A program made the translations under genes and the position numbers. The notes under the pieces were generated by a model. It searched no databases and was not told the DNA's origin. It worked only from the letters and a program-made list of their open reading frames with translations. Of a stretch of DNA of 64,000 nt, positions 50,951 through 60,892 are shown in pieces (the stretch's first letter is position 1; each line of letters opens with the position of its first letter). The stretch comes from M3007 sp044230315 (GTDB lineage: Bacteria > Bacteroidota > Bacteroidia > Chitinophagales > Saprospiraceae). Where the stretch lies: positions 1 to 64,000 of the forward strand of contig JBGARJ010000020.1 in NCBI GenBank assembly GCA_044230315.1, written 5' to 3'.

Positions 50951-52546
50951 ATGAAAACAACTGTCGTGTTACTTACCGCCCTGTTCGGGGTCGTGTTTTC
51001 TTACCGTACTTTAGCCCAAAACACTGAAATCCAGCAACTAGAATCGGAATTGGTATCGGCTTCCGGCGCAATGCGCGTGGAAAAGTTTGTAGCCCTGGCC
51101 GATGCCTACCTGGATGCCGGTGATTTGAGCAAGGCGGGCGATTATGCCCAAAAAGCATCCGATCTAGCCCACCGGATCGGCAGACCCGATCTGCAGGCCA
51201 TTGGATTGAACAGGGAAGGCAAAGTGTTGGTTACCAATGGAAAACGTGGTCTGTTTGGCAAAGATCTGGCCTCGGGTAAGTTCAAAGAAAGCAATCAGAT
51301 CCTGCGCACGAAAACCCGGCCGAACAAGGCCTTGTTGCTCGACAACCTCATGCAACTCCGCTCCATCGCCGAACGGAATAAGCGCCCCGAGGATATGGCC
51401 GATATCGATGGGCAGATTGCCCGGGTGCAGAACATGGTCGAGAATTTGCCCATGCCCGCCTCAGTTGAAGTTGGCAAACAACCTATTACCTTGCAGGAGT
51501 TCAAAGAAGAAATGGGCGCCTTGTCGGAGCAGATCAACAAACAGCAATCTTCGCAACAATCGGCTGTGCTGCAACGGCTGAATTTTGAAAAGCAATATGC
51601 CGCCTTACAGGCGGAACAAGCGGCCTACAAAGCGCAAATTGACAAGATGAATGAAGACCAGGCTAAAGCGGCCCTGGCCTTTATGCAACAGCGGTTTGTA
51701 ATGGATTCGCTTAAGAATGAGGCCAATGTGAGCGCGCTTAAAGTGACCAACGCCGAGTTGGAATTGCATCAGTCGGAAAATAAACGCAACTTTTACCTGG
51801 CCGCCTTTGTCGCCATGCTCTTGCTGGCCGGCGGCGCGACGTACAGTTTTTTGCGCGCCCGTCAGAATGCCCGCGTACTGGAGGAGAAGAACAAAATTAT
51901 TCGATCGGAGCAGGAGCGTTCGGAAAACCTACTGCTCAATATCCTGCCGGCGCTGGTAGCCGATGAATTAAAAAAGCAGGGACGCACAAGCGCCCGTTAT
52001 TTTGAAGACGTCAGCGTGTTGTTCGCCGATTTTGTGGGATTCAGCACCATTGCGGAAAAACTGACGCCCCAACAACTGGTCAGCGAACTGGATACCTGCT
52101 TTCAGGCCTTCGACGAGATCATCGCCAAATTCAACCTGGAAAAGATCAAAACGATTGGCGATGCCTATATGGTGGCCGGCGGGTTGCCCAACGGTGGCGG
52201 CAGCCAACTCCGGGATATGATCGGTGCTGCGCGCGAAATGCAATCCTGGCTGATGAAATGGAACACCGAACGCAGCAAGCAAAAACTGCCGGCTTTTGAA
52301 GCGCGCATCGGGATACACCGCGGGCCCGTGGTGGCCGGCGTGGTGGGATCAAAGAAGTTTGCGTTTGACATCTGGGGCGACACCGTCAATATTGCCGCGC
52401 GGATCGAGGCGGCCGGCGAGGGCGGAAAAATCAACGTTTCAGGCGAGGTGTACGAAGTGATTAAACAAAATTTCCCTTGCCAGTACCGGGGAAAGATACC
52501 GGCAAAGAATAAAGGTGAAATAGACATGTATTTTGTTGAAAATTGA
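50951..52546 (+). CDS. Membrane-bound class III adenylate cyclase
   Basis: A 531-aa signalling enzyme converting ATP to cAMP. N-terminal signal (TVVLLTALFGVVFSYRTLAQ), a periplasmic TPR-like and coiled-coil region (about 25-275), one transmembrane helix (about 280-301, FYLAAFVAMLLLAGGATYSFL), a short coiled linker and a CHD domain. Metal Asps are D360 (FADFVGF) and D404 (KTIGDAYM); K400 and the Asp of FAFDIWGDTVN occupy the adenine-selecting positions; the transition-state Asn and Arg follow in NIAARIE. All catalytic positions are present, so activity is likely. The periplasmic half suggests sensing of an envelope signal or protein partner. Confidence 0.92.
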   Translation: MKTTVVLLTALFGVVFSYRTLAQNTEIQQLESELVSASGAMRVEKFVALADAYLDAGDLSKAGDYAQKASDLAHRIGRPDLQAIGLNREGKVLVTNGKRGLFGKDLASGKFKESNQILRTKTRPNKALLLDNLMQLRSIAERNKRPEDMADIDGQIARVQNMVENLPMPASVEVGKQPITLQEFKEEMGALSEQINKQQSSQQSAVLQRLNFEKQYAALQAEQAAYKAQIDKMNEDQAKAALAFMQQRFVMDSLKNEANVSALKVTNAELELHQSENKRNFYLAAFVAMLLLAGGATYSFLRARQNARVLEEKNKIIRSEQERSENLLLNILPALVADELKKQGRTSARYFEDVSVLFADFVGFSTIAEKLTPQQLVSELDTCFQAFDEIIAKFNLEKIKTIGDAYMVAGGLPNGGGSQLRDMIGAAREMQSWLMKWNTERSKQKLPAFEARIGIHRGPVVAGVVGSKKFAFDIWGDTVNIAARIEAAGEGGKINVSGEVYEVIKQNFPCQYRGKIPAKNKGEIDMYFVEN

Positions 52547-52726
52547 ACAATCGGTTGTTCAATCGCGTGTAAACCATGCGGATAACCTATCCTAACCAAC
52601 CGGCCGTTGCCGGGGTCGCGCATCAAATTGGCTTCATCTGAAAATCGGGCAATCAAAAAACAAATGCTGTACCTGCCCCAGAGTGGAACGAAGCCAACCA
52701 CAGGTAGACGCCAATGACCTGTTTTC

Positions 52727-52758
52727 AGGCGCCCGGCCGCTGACGCAGCCGGGCGCCT
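52727..52758. terminator. GC-rich hairpin after the adenylate cyclase gene
   Basis: AGGCGCCCGGC pairs perfectly with GCCGGGCGCCT (11 bp, 10-nt loop) about 180 nt after the cyclase stop. It is followed only by ATTGTTAG and so is weak as a Rho-independent terminator. The rest of the 281-bp spacer shows nothing else. Confidence 0.4.
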
Positions 52759-52827
52759 ATTGTTAGTGGACCGTAGGCTGAAAAATAAGACCGATATTCG
52801 CTGCCGGTCCACTTTGCTTTTTTCGCC

Positions 52828-54363
52828 ATGCTCAACCGTCCTACCCTCCCGCCTGTTTTTTGGCCCGGCATACTCGGTGTAGCCGGTGTTAAGTTGCTCC
52901 TGCACCTCTTCGTCAATACGATTTACGGGTTTCACCGCGATGAGTTGCTGTACCTGGCTTTGGGACGTCATCCGGATTGGGGATACTGGTCGAACCCGCC
53001 GCTTATCGGCTGGCTGGGCTGGATAATCGAACACACCGGCGATGGGCCGCTTTGGGCCGTCCGGCTGTTGCCTACGCTGGCCAGTTGCATGTTGGTCGGG
53101 TTGGCCGGCGTCATGGCGCGCGAATTGGGCGGCAAGCGGTATGCTCAATTTCTCGCCGCAGCGGCGGTGGCCGTAGCGCCGGCTTACCTGCGCACCGGGA
53201 TGCTGTATCAGCCCGTGGTGTTCGATGTTTTAGGATGGGCCGCACTATGCTACCTGTTGTTGCGGTATCTCAACACCGAAAACCGGCGGTACCTGTGGTA
53301 TTTCGGCCTGGTATTTGGCCTGGCCTTTCTGAACAAATACATGGTGGGATTTTTGCTGCTCGCCCTCGTGCCGGCACTCCTGCTCACGCCGGCCCGGAAC
53401 GTGCTGTGGAAAAAGGACACCCTGATCGCCGCCGGCCTGGCCCTGCTCGTTATTTCGCCCAATCTCCTCTGGCAATACGTGCATCATTTCCCCGTCGTCA
53501 ACCACATGCAGGCCTTGCGCGCCAACCAACTCGTACATGTTGAGCCCGGAAGTTTTTTAAAAGACCAGGTTCTCATGCTGTTCACAGCAAGTCTGGTGTG
53601 GGTGCCCGGACTGTGGGCGCTCGCATCGTTGCGCAGGGGCGCCTACCGCCCGCTGCTCCTCCTGTTTATCGGTGTGATCGTCCTATTGTTGGCCTTTCAG
53701 GGCAAAGCGTATTATACACTGGGGATTTACCCGGTAGCGCTCGCCGGCGGCGGTGTTTTTTGGGAAAAAAACATGCGAAATCGCACCATGCGTGCCGCCC
53801 TTCCGCTTGCTATGCTCGCGTTGTTGCTGCCTTTGCTGCCATTGGCCATCCCCTTGTACCCGCCGGCGAAAATGGCCGCATATTGCCAGTGGGTCGGCCA
53901 AAACCTGGGATTGACCGATGTAAACCGCTGGGAAGACGGGCGTACCTATCCCCTGCCGCAGGATTACGCCGACATGCTGGGCTGGCCCGAATTGGGCCGG
54001 GCCGCCATTGCTGCCTACCGCCAATTGCCCCCCGGCACACCTGTACTGGTCTACGGTGAAAATTACGGGCAGGCGGGCGCGGTAGACTATTTCGGGCGGC
54101 TGCAAGGCCTGCCGCCGGCAGTCAGCTTTTCCGATACGTACCGGCTTTGGATTCCCGACAGCATATCGGCCCAGGCCCTTATTTACATCAACGACGATCT
54201 CGGACGGGATGTCCACAACCTGTTTGCCGACATCCGGCCCATCGGCAGCATTACCGATTCGCTGGCGCGGGAATTTGGCACCACGGTTTACCTGTGCCGG
54301 CAACCCCGGCAGGATCTGGATCAGTTTTGGCGCGAACGGGTCAAAATCGTGCGCAGCCAATAG
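52828..54363 (+). CDS. GT39/ArnT-like membrane glycosyltransferase
   Basis: A 511-aa integral membrane protein of the dolichyl-phosphate-mannose (PMT/ArnT/RgtA) type, which transfers a sugar from a lipid-linked donor on the periplasmic side. The first periplasmic loop carries the acidic pair in FHRDELLYLALGRHPDWGYW, followed by SNPPLIGWLGW. About eleven hydrophobic helices follow up to about residue 350, then a soluble C-terminal domain (about 350-511) with YPPAKMAAYCQWVGQNLGL. The acceptor (lipid A, glycan or protein) cannot be told. It is transcribed alone between the cyclase and the convergent beta-galactosidase gene. Confidence 0.85.
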   Translation: MLNRPTLPPVFWPGILGVAGVKLLLHLFVNTIYGFHRDELLYLALGRHPDWGYWSNPPLIGWLGWIIEHTGDGPLWAVRLLPTLASCMLVGLAGVMARELGGKRYAQFLAAAAVAVAPAYLRTGMLYQPVVFDVLGWAALCYLLLRYLNTENRRYLWYFGLVFGLAFLNKYMVGFLLLALVPALLLTPARNVLWKKDTLIAAGLALLVISPNLLWQYVHHFPVVNHMQALRANQLVHVEPGSFLKDQVLMLFTASLVWVPGLWALASLRRGAYRPLLLLFIGVIVLLLAFQGKAYYTLGIYPVALAGGGVFWEKNMRNRTMRAALPLAMLALLLPLLPLAIPLYPPAKMAAYCQWVGQNLGLTDVNRWEDGRTYPLPQDYADMLGWPELGRAAIAAYRQLPPGTPVLVYGENYGQAGAVDYFGRLQGLPPAVSFSDTYRLWIPDSISAQALIYINDDLGRDVHNLFADIRPIGSITDSLAREFGTTVYLCRQPRQDLDQFWRERVKIVRSQ

Positions 54364-54457
54364 CATTTGCAGCAAAACCGCTTGCGGCAAACCTGCCTGT
54401 GCACAACGCCGATCCCCGGCTCCTGAATCAATCGCAAAGCAACAACCAGCCCGGTTT

Positions 54458-54491
54458 CATTTTTAACGGTTTGCAAAAACCAACCGAGCTA
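54458..54491. repeat. Dispersed 34-bp intergenic repeat, copy 2
   Basis: Matches 201-234 at 31 of 34 positions. It lies between the 3' ends of the convergent glycosyltransferase and GH2 genes, 11 bp from the GH2 stop. Confidence 0.5.
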
Positions 54492-54501
54492 CTGTCCCCG
54501 G

Positions 54502-57500
54502 TTATAAGGCCACCGGCCGTAAGACGTAGCCGTACGCGTATTGCTGCGCGGTCAACCGGTACGGCGCATGCGGCTGCGCGCCCCACGAATTATCCCCGCC
54601 CACTCCGCGCTGGATCAGGTCGATATGCAGGCTGGTGAAAGGGCGTTTCACCAGGTCTGACGGGTGCCGGTTTTTTTTGACCGTGCCTTCATCCAGGTCT
54701 TCGGCCAGGTATGGCAATGCGCTGAAGCAAATCGGTTGCAGCCCCTGCACTTCCAGACCAATACCATCGGCGCCGCTGAGCCGCAACCAGCGGGTAGCGG
54801 TATGGTACCCATTCTCCTGCGGACGCACGTATGTCTGGGTAAACTGACTACTGACATTTGCGTCGTACACGCCGAGCAAACTCGCCGTGTTGCGGTCCGG
54901 ATAGTTTTCACCCGGGCCCCGACCGTACCACGTCAAGCGGTCCCGGCTTTGGTCGACCCGGCAACGCATCCCGAAGCGCGGCAACTCGGGAAGTTCACTC
55001 CCGGCGCCGAGGTCGATCGATGCTTCGACGCGAATGGCGCCGTCGTTTTGGATCAAATACCGTTCAATAAAATCTGCCCGGACATCACTCAACCGGTATG
55101 CTACGGTGATCGGCAACCCGTCGGCCGTCTGGTTTTCCACCGATACTTTCTTCACCTGCCGGTTCGAATGGGCGCTGCGCCAGACGCCTGCCGAATTTTG
55201 AAAATTGCAACCGAAGTCGTTATCGGTTGGCGCCCGCCAGAAATAGGGTTCCGGGAACCCCTCCAATACCGGCTTACCCCGGAAACTGTAGTCGGTGAAC
55301 CGGCCGGTTTTGGTATCGAATGCGCCTTTGATCTCCCCGCTACTGAACAACAATTGATCTTCCCGGCGTTCGGTTTGCAATTGGCCGCTTCCAGCGGGTT
55401 TTTGCGCAAAGAAATCGCCCTTGAGTCCGAATTGTTCGCGTGCCAGCTCGAACCCGGCGGGAATGGCAGCCGTGGCGCTGCGCTGGCTGGCAAATACGTT
55501 CAGGGCGACTTCCACACCGGGGCTTAATTTGAGCATGGGTACCGGTAGCTGCACAGTCTGTTGCTGCCCGGGTGCGCATTCGACCTGGAAGTCGCCCTGG
55601 AAGGTTCTTTTGCCGTTTTGGAGCAATTCCCAGTGGAAATCGAAATCGGTCAGGTTGGTAAAGCAAAATTCGTTTTTGATGCGTATGCGGCCGGCGGCCC
55701 AGTCTTCGTCTTGAAAAAGGATATTTTGATACACTTTCTTGACCTCTGCCAGACCGGGGTGCGGCACGCGATCGGCATCGACCAGACCATTGCAAACAAA
55801 ATTGGCGTCGTTGTACAAATCCTGGCTGCCCAGGTCGCCGCCGTAGGCAAAATAGGTGCGGCCGAATTCATCAGTATGCCGGATACCCTGATCCACCCAA
55901 TCCCAGATACATCCGCCCTGCATCTTGTTGCTGCTGCGGATGATATCCCAGTATTCCTGAAAATTGCCGGTAGAGTTTCCCATGGCGTGGGCGTATTCCA
56001 CCATGATAAAGGGGCGGAGCTTGGAAGGATCCTGAGCATAAGCCTTCATGCGTTCCACTGCCGGGTACATCGGGCATACGATGTCGGTGTTGGCGGCCTC
56101 GCCGGCTTGTTCGAACATAACGAAACGCGTTGGGTCCTGATCTTTGAGCCACTGATACATCTGTTCGAACAACGGCCCGTTGCCGCATTCGTTCCCCATC
56201 GACCAGAGGATAACACTCGGGTGGTTCTTGTCGCGTTCCCACATGCTTTGAATGCGTTCTTCCATGGCCGGAAACCACTGCCGGTCGTAGGCCGGATGCC
56301 GTTCTTTACCCAGGGGAAACCACCCAAAGGCGCCCAGCCCGTGGGTTTCGATGCAGGCTTCGTCGATAAGGTAGATACCGTATTCGTCGCACAGGTTCAG
56401 CCATTCCGGATCGTTCGGATAGTGGGAGCTGCGCACGGTGTTGATGTTGTGCTGTTTCATCAGGACAATATCGCGCTGCATCCAATACCGGCTGGGCACG
56501 TGGCCCCGGTCGGGGTCGTGCTCGTGGCGGTCGACGCCTTTGACGAGGATGCGCTGTCCGTTGACAAACAAGGCGCCTTTTTTAATTTCGATCCGCCGGA
56601 ATCCCACCCGGCTGCCGGTCGCTTCGAGTACCGCGCCGCGTTCATTTTTGATCGTAACGACCGCCGTATACAGGTTGGGGTGTTCGGCGCTCCACTGGGC
56701 CGGTTGTTCAACGGTCCCATCGAATGTTAGCGATGCTACGGGTATGCCTTTGCTGAGCGTCACTTTTTTTTCCTGGTAAAACACCCGGGTTTGGGCGGCA
56801 TCATAGAGCGACAGACCGACGCTGAAACCGGTTCCGGTAGCCTCCGGGCCGTTGTGCAGGAATACGCTGGCGGATACCGTTCCGTTGCGGTATTGGTCGT
56901 CGAGACCGGTTTTCACCCAAGAATCGCCCACCGAAGGCGCCCCACGGGCATAAAGGTACACGCTGCGCTCGATGCCGGAGAGGCGCCACATGTCCTGATC
57001 TTCGAGGTAGGAGCCGTCGTGCCAGCGAAATACCTGGCAGGCCAGCAGGTTATCGCCGGGGCGCAGGTAGGGCGTAATGTTGAATTCGGCGGGCGTCTTG
57101 GCGGCTTTGCTGAGTCCTACCGGCTGTCCGTTCAGCCAAACATAGATCGCGCCGCTTACCGAACCAAAATGCAGGATCACCTCGCGGCCTTGCCAATGGC
57201 CGGGGACGGTGAAGCGGGTGCGATACGACCCTACCGGGGCATAAGCATGGTCGATTTTCGGCGGGTTCAGTGGAAAAGGATACTGTATGTTGGTGTAGAT
57301 CGGAATACCGAACCCTTCGAGTTCCCAATTGCCGGGTACGGCCAGGGTATGCCAATTGAAATCGTTAAAGTCGTCGCGCATGAATGCCGTTGGGCGTTCC
57401 TCCGGCCTGTTGACGTAATAAAACCGCCAATTGCCGTCGAGGCTTTGATACCAGGGCGACCGGGCATAATCACCGGTACATGCATCCGTCTCGTTGGCAA

Positions 57501-57636
57501 ACGGCAGCACCGCGGCATGCGGCGGCTCCTTGCCGATGGAAGGGACGGTGGGGTCTTCCCATTCGGTAAAGGTGAAACGGACCTGTGCATGGGCGATAAC
57601 CGGGAGCAAAAAAAGCAGGTAACCTATGAATTTCAT
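54502..57636 (-). CDS. GH2 beta-galactosidase (LacZ-like), exported
   Basis: A 1044-aa enzyme cleaving terminal beta-galactosides. Signal peptide MKFIGYLLFLLPVIAHAQ; ATG 57636 was chosen, six codons inside the longer frame. The order is LacZ-like: jelly-roll sugar-binding domain (about 50-220), Ig-like domain, TIM barrel (about 330-620), Ig-like domain, and C-terminal beta-galactosidase small chain (about 770-1044). The acid/base is E483 (SMGNECGNG) and the nucleophile E547 (MVEYAHAMGNS). VKGVDRHEHDPDRGHV is the typical barrel entry. All catalytic parts are intact. Export distinguishes it from cytosolic LacZ. The nearby alpha-galactosidase suggests use of galactose-containing plant or algal glycans. 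Confidence 0.95.
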   Translation of the reverse strand: MKFIGYLLFLLPVIAHAQVRFTFTEWEDPTVPSIGKEPPHAAVLPFANETDACTGDYARSPWYQSLDGNWRFYYVNRPEERPTAFMRDDFNDFNWHTLAVPGNWELEGFGIPIYTNIQYPFPLNPPKIDHAYAPVGSYRTRFTVPGHWQGREVILHFGSVSGAIYVWLNGQPVGLSKAAKTPAEFNITPYLRPGDNLLACQVFRWHDGSYLEDQDMWRLSGIERSVYLYARGAPSVGDSWVKTGLDDQYRNGTVSASVFLHNGPEATGTGFSVGLSLYDAAQTRVFYQEKKVTLSKGIPVASLTFDGTVEQPAQWSAEHPNLYTAVVTIKNERGAVLEATGSRVGFRRIEIKKGALFVNGQRILVKGVDRHEHDPDRGHVPSRYWMQRDIVLMKQHNINTVRSSHYPNDPEWLNLCDEYGIYLIDEACIETHGLGAFGWFPLGKERHPAYDRQWFPAMEERIQSMWERDKNHPSVILWSMGNECGNGPLFEQMYQWLKDQDPTRFVMFEQAGEAANTDIVCPMYPAVERMKAYAQDPSKLRPFIMVEYAHAMGNSTGNFQEYWDIIRSSNKMQGGCIWDWVDQGIRHTDEFGRTYFAYGGDLGSQDLYNDANFVCNGLVDADRVPHPGLAEVKKVYQNILFQDEDWAAGRIRIKNEFCFTNLTDFDFHWELLQNGKRTFQGDFQVECAPGQQQTVQLPVPMLKLSPGVEVALNVFASQRSATAAIPAGFELAREQFGLKGDFFAQKPAGSGQLQTERREDQLLFSSGEIKGAFDTKTGRFTDYSFRGKPVLEGFPEPYFWRAPTDNDFGCNFQNSAGVWRSAHSNRQVKKVSVENQTADGLPITVAYRLSDVRADFIERYLIQNDGAIRVEASIDLGAGSELPELPRFGMRCRVDQSRDRLTWYGRGPGENYPDRNTASLLGVYDANVSSQFTQTYVRPQENGYHTATRWLRLSGADGIGLEVQGLQPICFSALPYLAEDLDEGTVKKNRHPSDLVKRPFTSLHIDLIQRGVGGDNSWGAQPHAPYRLTAQQYAYGYVLRPVAL

Positions 57637-57764
57637 ATACAGCGATTTAGACAAAATATCGAGTCAATCATTTATAAACCAATATTTTACATGCATATGT
57701 CATTTCAAAAAAATGGATTAAACCCAGCCTGAATGAGGTATATTATTTCCACGTTGGACATTTG

Positions 57765-58150
57765 CGGTTTAATGGCTATCCGCACCAAACACTGACCCGC
57801 AAAATTATTCCAGCCCTGGATGATATGTACAACCAATTAGGTTTGGGTTTCCCGGAAAAAGTACAGAAATGGCATTGTACGTGGAATTGTCGCTGGCCGG
57901 GTTGCCGGTACAGGCGCAACAATTGATCAACGTGTATGATAAGCATCAGATCGTCGGTAATTGTTTCGCTGATCTACCAGTGAACGGAGCGGTTCCCATT
58001 GAATTAATAACGGTTGATGCCCTGATCCTGAACCATCACAAATACGCGTAAAATGACCGTAAGGTTATGGCTGTTGAGGTCGGGCTGTTGTTAAACTTCG
58101 GCCCGCAACCACAGGCGCTACGGAAGATTTTTACGAATGACCGGGGTGCG
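57765..58150 (+). pseudogene. Decayed GxxExxY-family gene
   Basis: Three reading-frame pieces in correct order match the GxxExxY family: HQTLTRKIIPALDDMYNQLG with GFPEKV (about 57783-57865), ALYVELSLAGLPVQAQQLIN through HQIVGNCFADLPVNGAVPIE (57872-58045), and MAVEVGLLLNFGPQPQALRK with IFTNDRG (58067-58150). Frameshifts separate the pieces and the AQLLNYL-like link is missing. The family's ELK-type acidic segment reads IELITV here. These proteins have a restriction-nuclease-like fold and unknown role, and are common single genes scattered in Bacteroidota. It is a relic between two galactosidase genes. Confidence 0.72.
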
Positions 58151-58156
58151 TTGCCC

Positions 58157-60400
58157 TCAATCCACTTTCACCAGCACCGCGCCATGCCGGAATATAGTCG
58201 AGCTAAACATCCGGTTCGGTTTGTCCAAATCCCGCTGCCGCCAAACATCCCTTACCCGATTGAACCCCGACAGCCCCAATTCCTTCCAATCCACCCGGAT
58301 CTCTTGATCCTGATCCGACAGATTAAAGATTCCCACGGCCCGGCCGCCGTCGGCCAGATCTTTCACCCACACCTGATACCCATCGCGGTCGATGACTAAA
58401 GCGGCCTGTTTGCCGGCTATATCCTGATCAATAGCCAGCACTTCATCGTTGGCCAGCAGGTTGTACGTAAACGCGTCGATTTGCGACAGGTCGCAGCCAA
58501 TGAGCAACGGCGCTGAAAGCAATGCCCACAAGCTCATGTGGGTATACTGTTCTGAAGGGGTGAGCCGGGTAGGGTGCAGGTCGTCGCCCCAGCCTACCTT
58601 GCCCACGATCAGCATATCCGGGTCGTTCCAATGGCCTGGATGGGCGTAGGGGCCGCATTTTGTTTGGCTGAACCCGATACTGTGCATGCTCTCCCAGGTA
58701 TCGATGATGTCGCCGGTAGTGCGCCAGAGGTTGCCGCCGGTGCCCGCATCGGCGCCCCATTTCCATACTTCACCCATTCCGTATTGGCAGAGGCTGTACA
58801 CGATATCGCGGTGCGTGCTGTCGAGGGCTGCGCGCATGATGCGATACGGTTTTTGCAGGTCTTCCTGCGTCCAATCCTGCACGGCCTTCCGCGTGACGCC
58901 GGAATAGGAGCACCAGTCGTATTTTAAAAAATCAACGTCCCACTTCCCCCAGGTCAGCGCGTCCTGTAGTTCGTGTTGATAGCTGCCCGTGTGAAAGCCG
59001 CAGGTGCGCGGCCCCGGGGAGGAGTAAATCCCGAATTTGAGCCCCTGGCCATGCAGGTAAGCCGCCAGGCCTTTCATGTCCGGGAATTTGCTGTTGGGGA
59101 GAATCTCACCCGTAACCGAATCGCGCCCGGCCTCCCAGCCGTCGTCGATATTGATGTAGGTCCAGCCATGGTTGGCCAGCCCCTTGCGGACCAAGGCATC
59201 GGCTGAGGCGCGTACTTTAGCATCGCTGACGCTCAGTCCCCAGCAGTTCCACGAACTCCAGCCCATCGGCGGGGTCAGGCAGATGTTGTCGCCAATAACA
59301 AAATTGACCACTTTGGTACTGTTTCCAAGGCTGTTAGCAACTTCCAGGGTTACGCTGAAGATGCCCCGGTCGGCGACGGCGCCGCTGATGATGCCACTGC
59401 GCTCGTCGATTTGCAATCCCGCCGGCAGTCCGTTTGCGCTGAAACGCATCGGCCGCTGGCCAGTGGCGGCGATGGTGAATAAAAACGGCGCGCCGGGTCG
59501 GGCGCCGTACGCTTCAGCGTTGTTGATCCGGGGTTTGGGCGATTCGGGTGGCGTGAGGATATAGGGCGTTTCCACATCGGTCCGGATCGATTTTCCGGAT
59601 GATTTTTCCACAAACACCAGGCTAACCCGGGTGGGCTCGGCCAGCGATTCGCGTAAAGTGAATGCGGCTTCCTGTCCGGGGGAAATCACCACCGCTTCCG
59701 ATCTATTGCCCCCTTTTTTGCCTTGCCCCCGGTCAATATTGATCGATCCCTGTACCGGTCGGTTGTACCGGTTTGTGAGGGCAAACCGGATCTCAGCAGA
59801 ATCGCCGGTGGCGGGCGACAACAGTTTTGCTTGTCCGGAAAGGCCGACGAAATCAATGATTTCCGCCATTACCAGTTGTCGCGGTGTAGTGCCAAAGAAA
59901 CCGCCGGGGCCGCCGTCGTCAAACACGCGCACTGCGAGCACATTATCGGCATCCCAATGGAGCCGTGGCTCTTCCTGGCCTTCGCCGCAAGCCACGAGGT
60001 AACGGCGCGGGATGTCCCAGGCCGTTGCATAACCATCGTCGTCCGACTGGAAACGGCCGGTTTGGCCTATTTGCTGGCCGTTCAAGTACACCGCATCCAC
60101 GTCGTCTATGGTACCCAGGTCGATGCGGATGGCATTGGGCAGCGTCGCAGCATCGCGCATGGATGCCGGCGCCTTGAAATGGAGGCGGTACCAGGCAAAC
60201 CCGTCGTAATCGGGGTGGCCCTGGTCTTCCCAGTTTTTTTGTACAGAAAGCGTATCCCAGTCGCGGTCGTCAAGGGCAGCGCGCGCAAAAGCCGGGTCGT
60301 CGCCAGTCTTGAATTTCCAGGCGTAGTTCAGGTCAATTTGGGCATCCAGGAGTACAGGGGTCAGGAGAAGGAAGCGGAATAAAAAGAACAGTTGTTTCAT
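58157..60400 (-). CDS. GH27 alpha-galactosidase with N-terminal sugar-binding-like domain, exported
   Basis: A 747-aa retaining glycosidase for alpha-galactosides. Signal peptide MKQLFFLFRFLLLTPVLLDAQ (ATG 60400 chosen). Residues 25 to about 190 form a GH2-type galactose-binding-like sandwich (WYRLHFKAP, DDVDAVYLNGQQIGQTGRF). A putative-Ig segment (about 320-400, RFSANGLPAGLQIDERSGI) leads to the barrel: LTPPMGWSSWNCWG, YINIDDGWEAGRD, nucleophile D495 in DFLKYDWCSY, the acid/base region in HWNDPDMLIVG, and SLWALLSAPLLIGCDL. A C-terminal beta-domain closes it. Complete and plausible as a partner of the GH2 enzyme next door. Confidence 0.95.
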   Translation of the reverse strand: MKQLFFLFRFLLLTPVLLDAQIDLNYAWKFKTGDDPAFARAALDDRDWDTLSVQKNWEDQGHPDYDGFAWYRLHFKAPASMRDAATLPNAIRIDLGTIDDVDAVYLNGQQIGQTGRFQSDDDGYATAWDIPRRYLVACGEGQEEPRLHWDADNVLAVRVFDDGGPGGFFGTTPRQLVMAEIIDFVGLSGQAKLLSPATGDSAEIRFALTNRYNRPVQGSINIDRGQGKKGGNRSEAVVISPGQEAAFTLRESLAEPTRVSLVFVEKSSGKSIRTDVETPYILTPPESPKPRINNAEAYGARPGAPFLFTIAATGQRPMRFSANGLPAGLQIDERSGIISGAVADRGIFSVTLEVANSLGNSTKVVNFVIGDNICLTPPMGWSSWNCWGLSVSDAKVRASADALVRKGLANHGWTYINIDDGWEAGRDSVTGEILPNSKFPDMKGLAAYLHGQGLKFGIYSSPGPRTCGFHTGSYQHELQDALTWGKWDVDFLKYDWCSYSGVTRKAVQDWTQEDLQKPYRIMRAALDSTHRDIVYSLCQYGMGEVWKWGADAGTGGNLWRTTGDIIDTWESMHSIGFSQTKCGPYAHPGHWNDPDMLIVGKVGWGDDLHPTRLTPSEQYTHMSLWALLSAPLLIGCDLSQIDAFTYNLLANDEVLAIDQDIAGKQAALVIDRDGYQVWVKDLADGGRAVGIFNLSDQDQEIRVDWKELGLSGFNRVRDVWRQRDLDKPNRMFSSTIFRHGAVLVKVD

Positions 60401-60538
60401 GGCAGCGATGGCAGGATTGCTAAGGATCGCTGCAAAAGTCAGGTTCCGCACGGGTATTTTAATGCCCATAGAGAAAAAACTGTATCGCTGCCCGGTTGCG
60501 GAATGCGGCCAAGCAGGGTAAATCAGGCGAATTGCCGG

Positions 60539-60892
60539 TTAGGCGGCCCGTTCCTGCGCAGTACGGAACACAGACAACTGGCCCCGCAGCACGCCGTTGC
60601 GGTACTGGAACCAGATCGCTCCGTCGCTTCCGGGCAAATGCCCCCACACAAACTGGACCAGGATGGCCAATGTGGTGAGATTCGGATTGATCCGGGCCGG
60701 TTGGTTATCCAGCACGGCATTAGCATAATTGGCCAAGGTCTTGTAACTGAGCAACTGCCCTGTCGCCTCTTCAATAAACCAGCTCAGGGCATGGGCTTTA
60801 CCGTGCGGCAGGTTGGTGAGGGTTTCTGCGAAGGCTTTGGCATGCACTTCTTCGAGGAGCGTTCGGAAAATGGTAAATTCATTGGTCTGCAT
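60539..60892 (-). CDS. Small hypothetical cytosolic protein
   Basis: A 117-aa protein with no signal or membrane segment. It is mainly helical: FTIFRTLLEEVHAKAFAETL, HALSWFIEEATGQLLSYKTL, LANYANAVLDN and LTTLAILVQFVWGHLP. The YKTLANYANAVLD part resembles a helix-turn-helix or small all-alpha adaptor, but no family is recognised. An ATG two codons upstream (60898) is equally possible. Transcribed alone, divergent from the tail-fibre-like gene. Confidence 0.6.
   Translation of the reverse strand: MQTNEFTIFRTLLEEVHAKAFAETLTNLPHGKAHALSWFIEEATGQLLSYKTLANYANAVLDNQPARINPNLTTLAILVQFVWGHLPGSDGAIWFQYRNGVLRGQLSVFRTAQERAA

Noticed and set aside
57869..58051. 60-codon frame as an independent small protein
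   Set aside because: It is the middle piece of a frameshifted GxxExxY gene whose other pieces lie on both sides in different frames.
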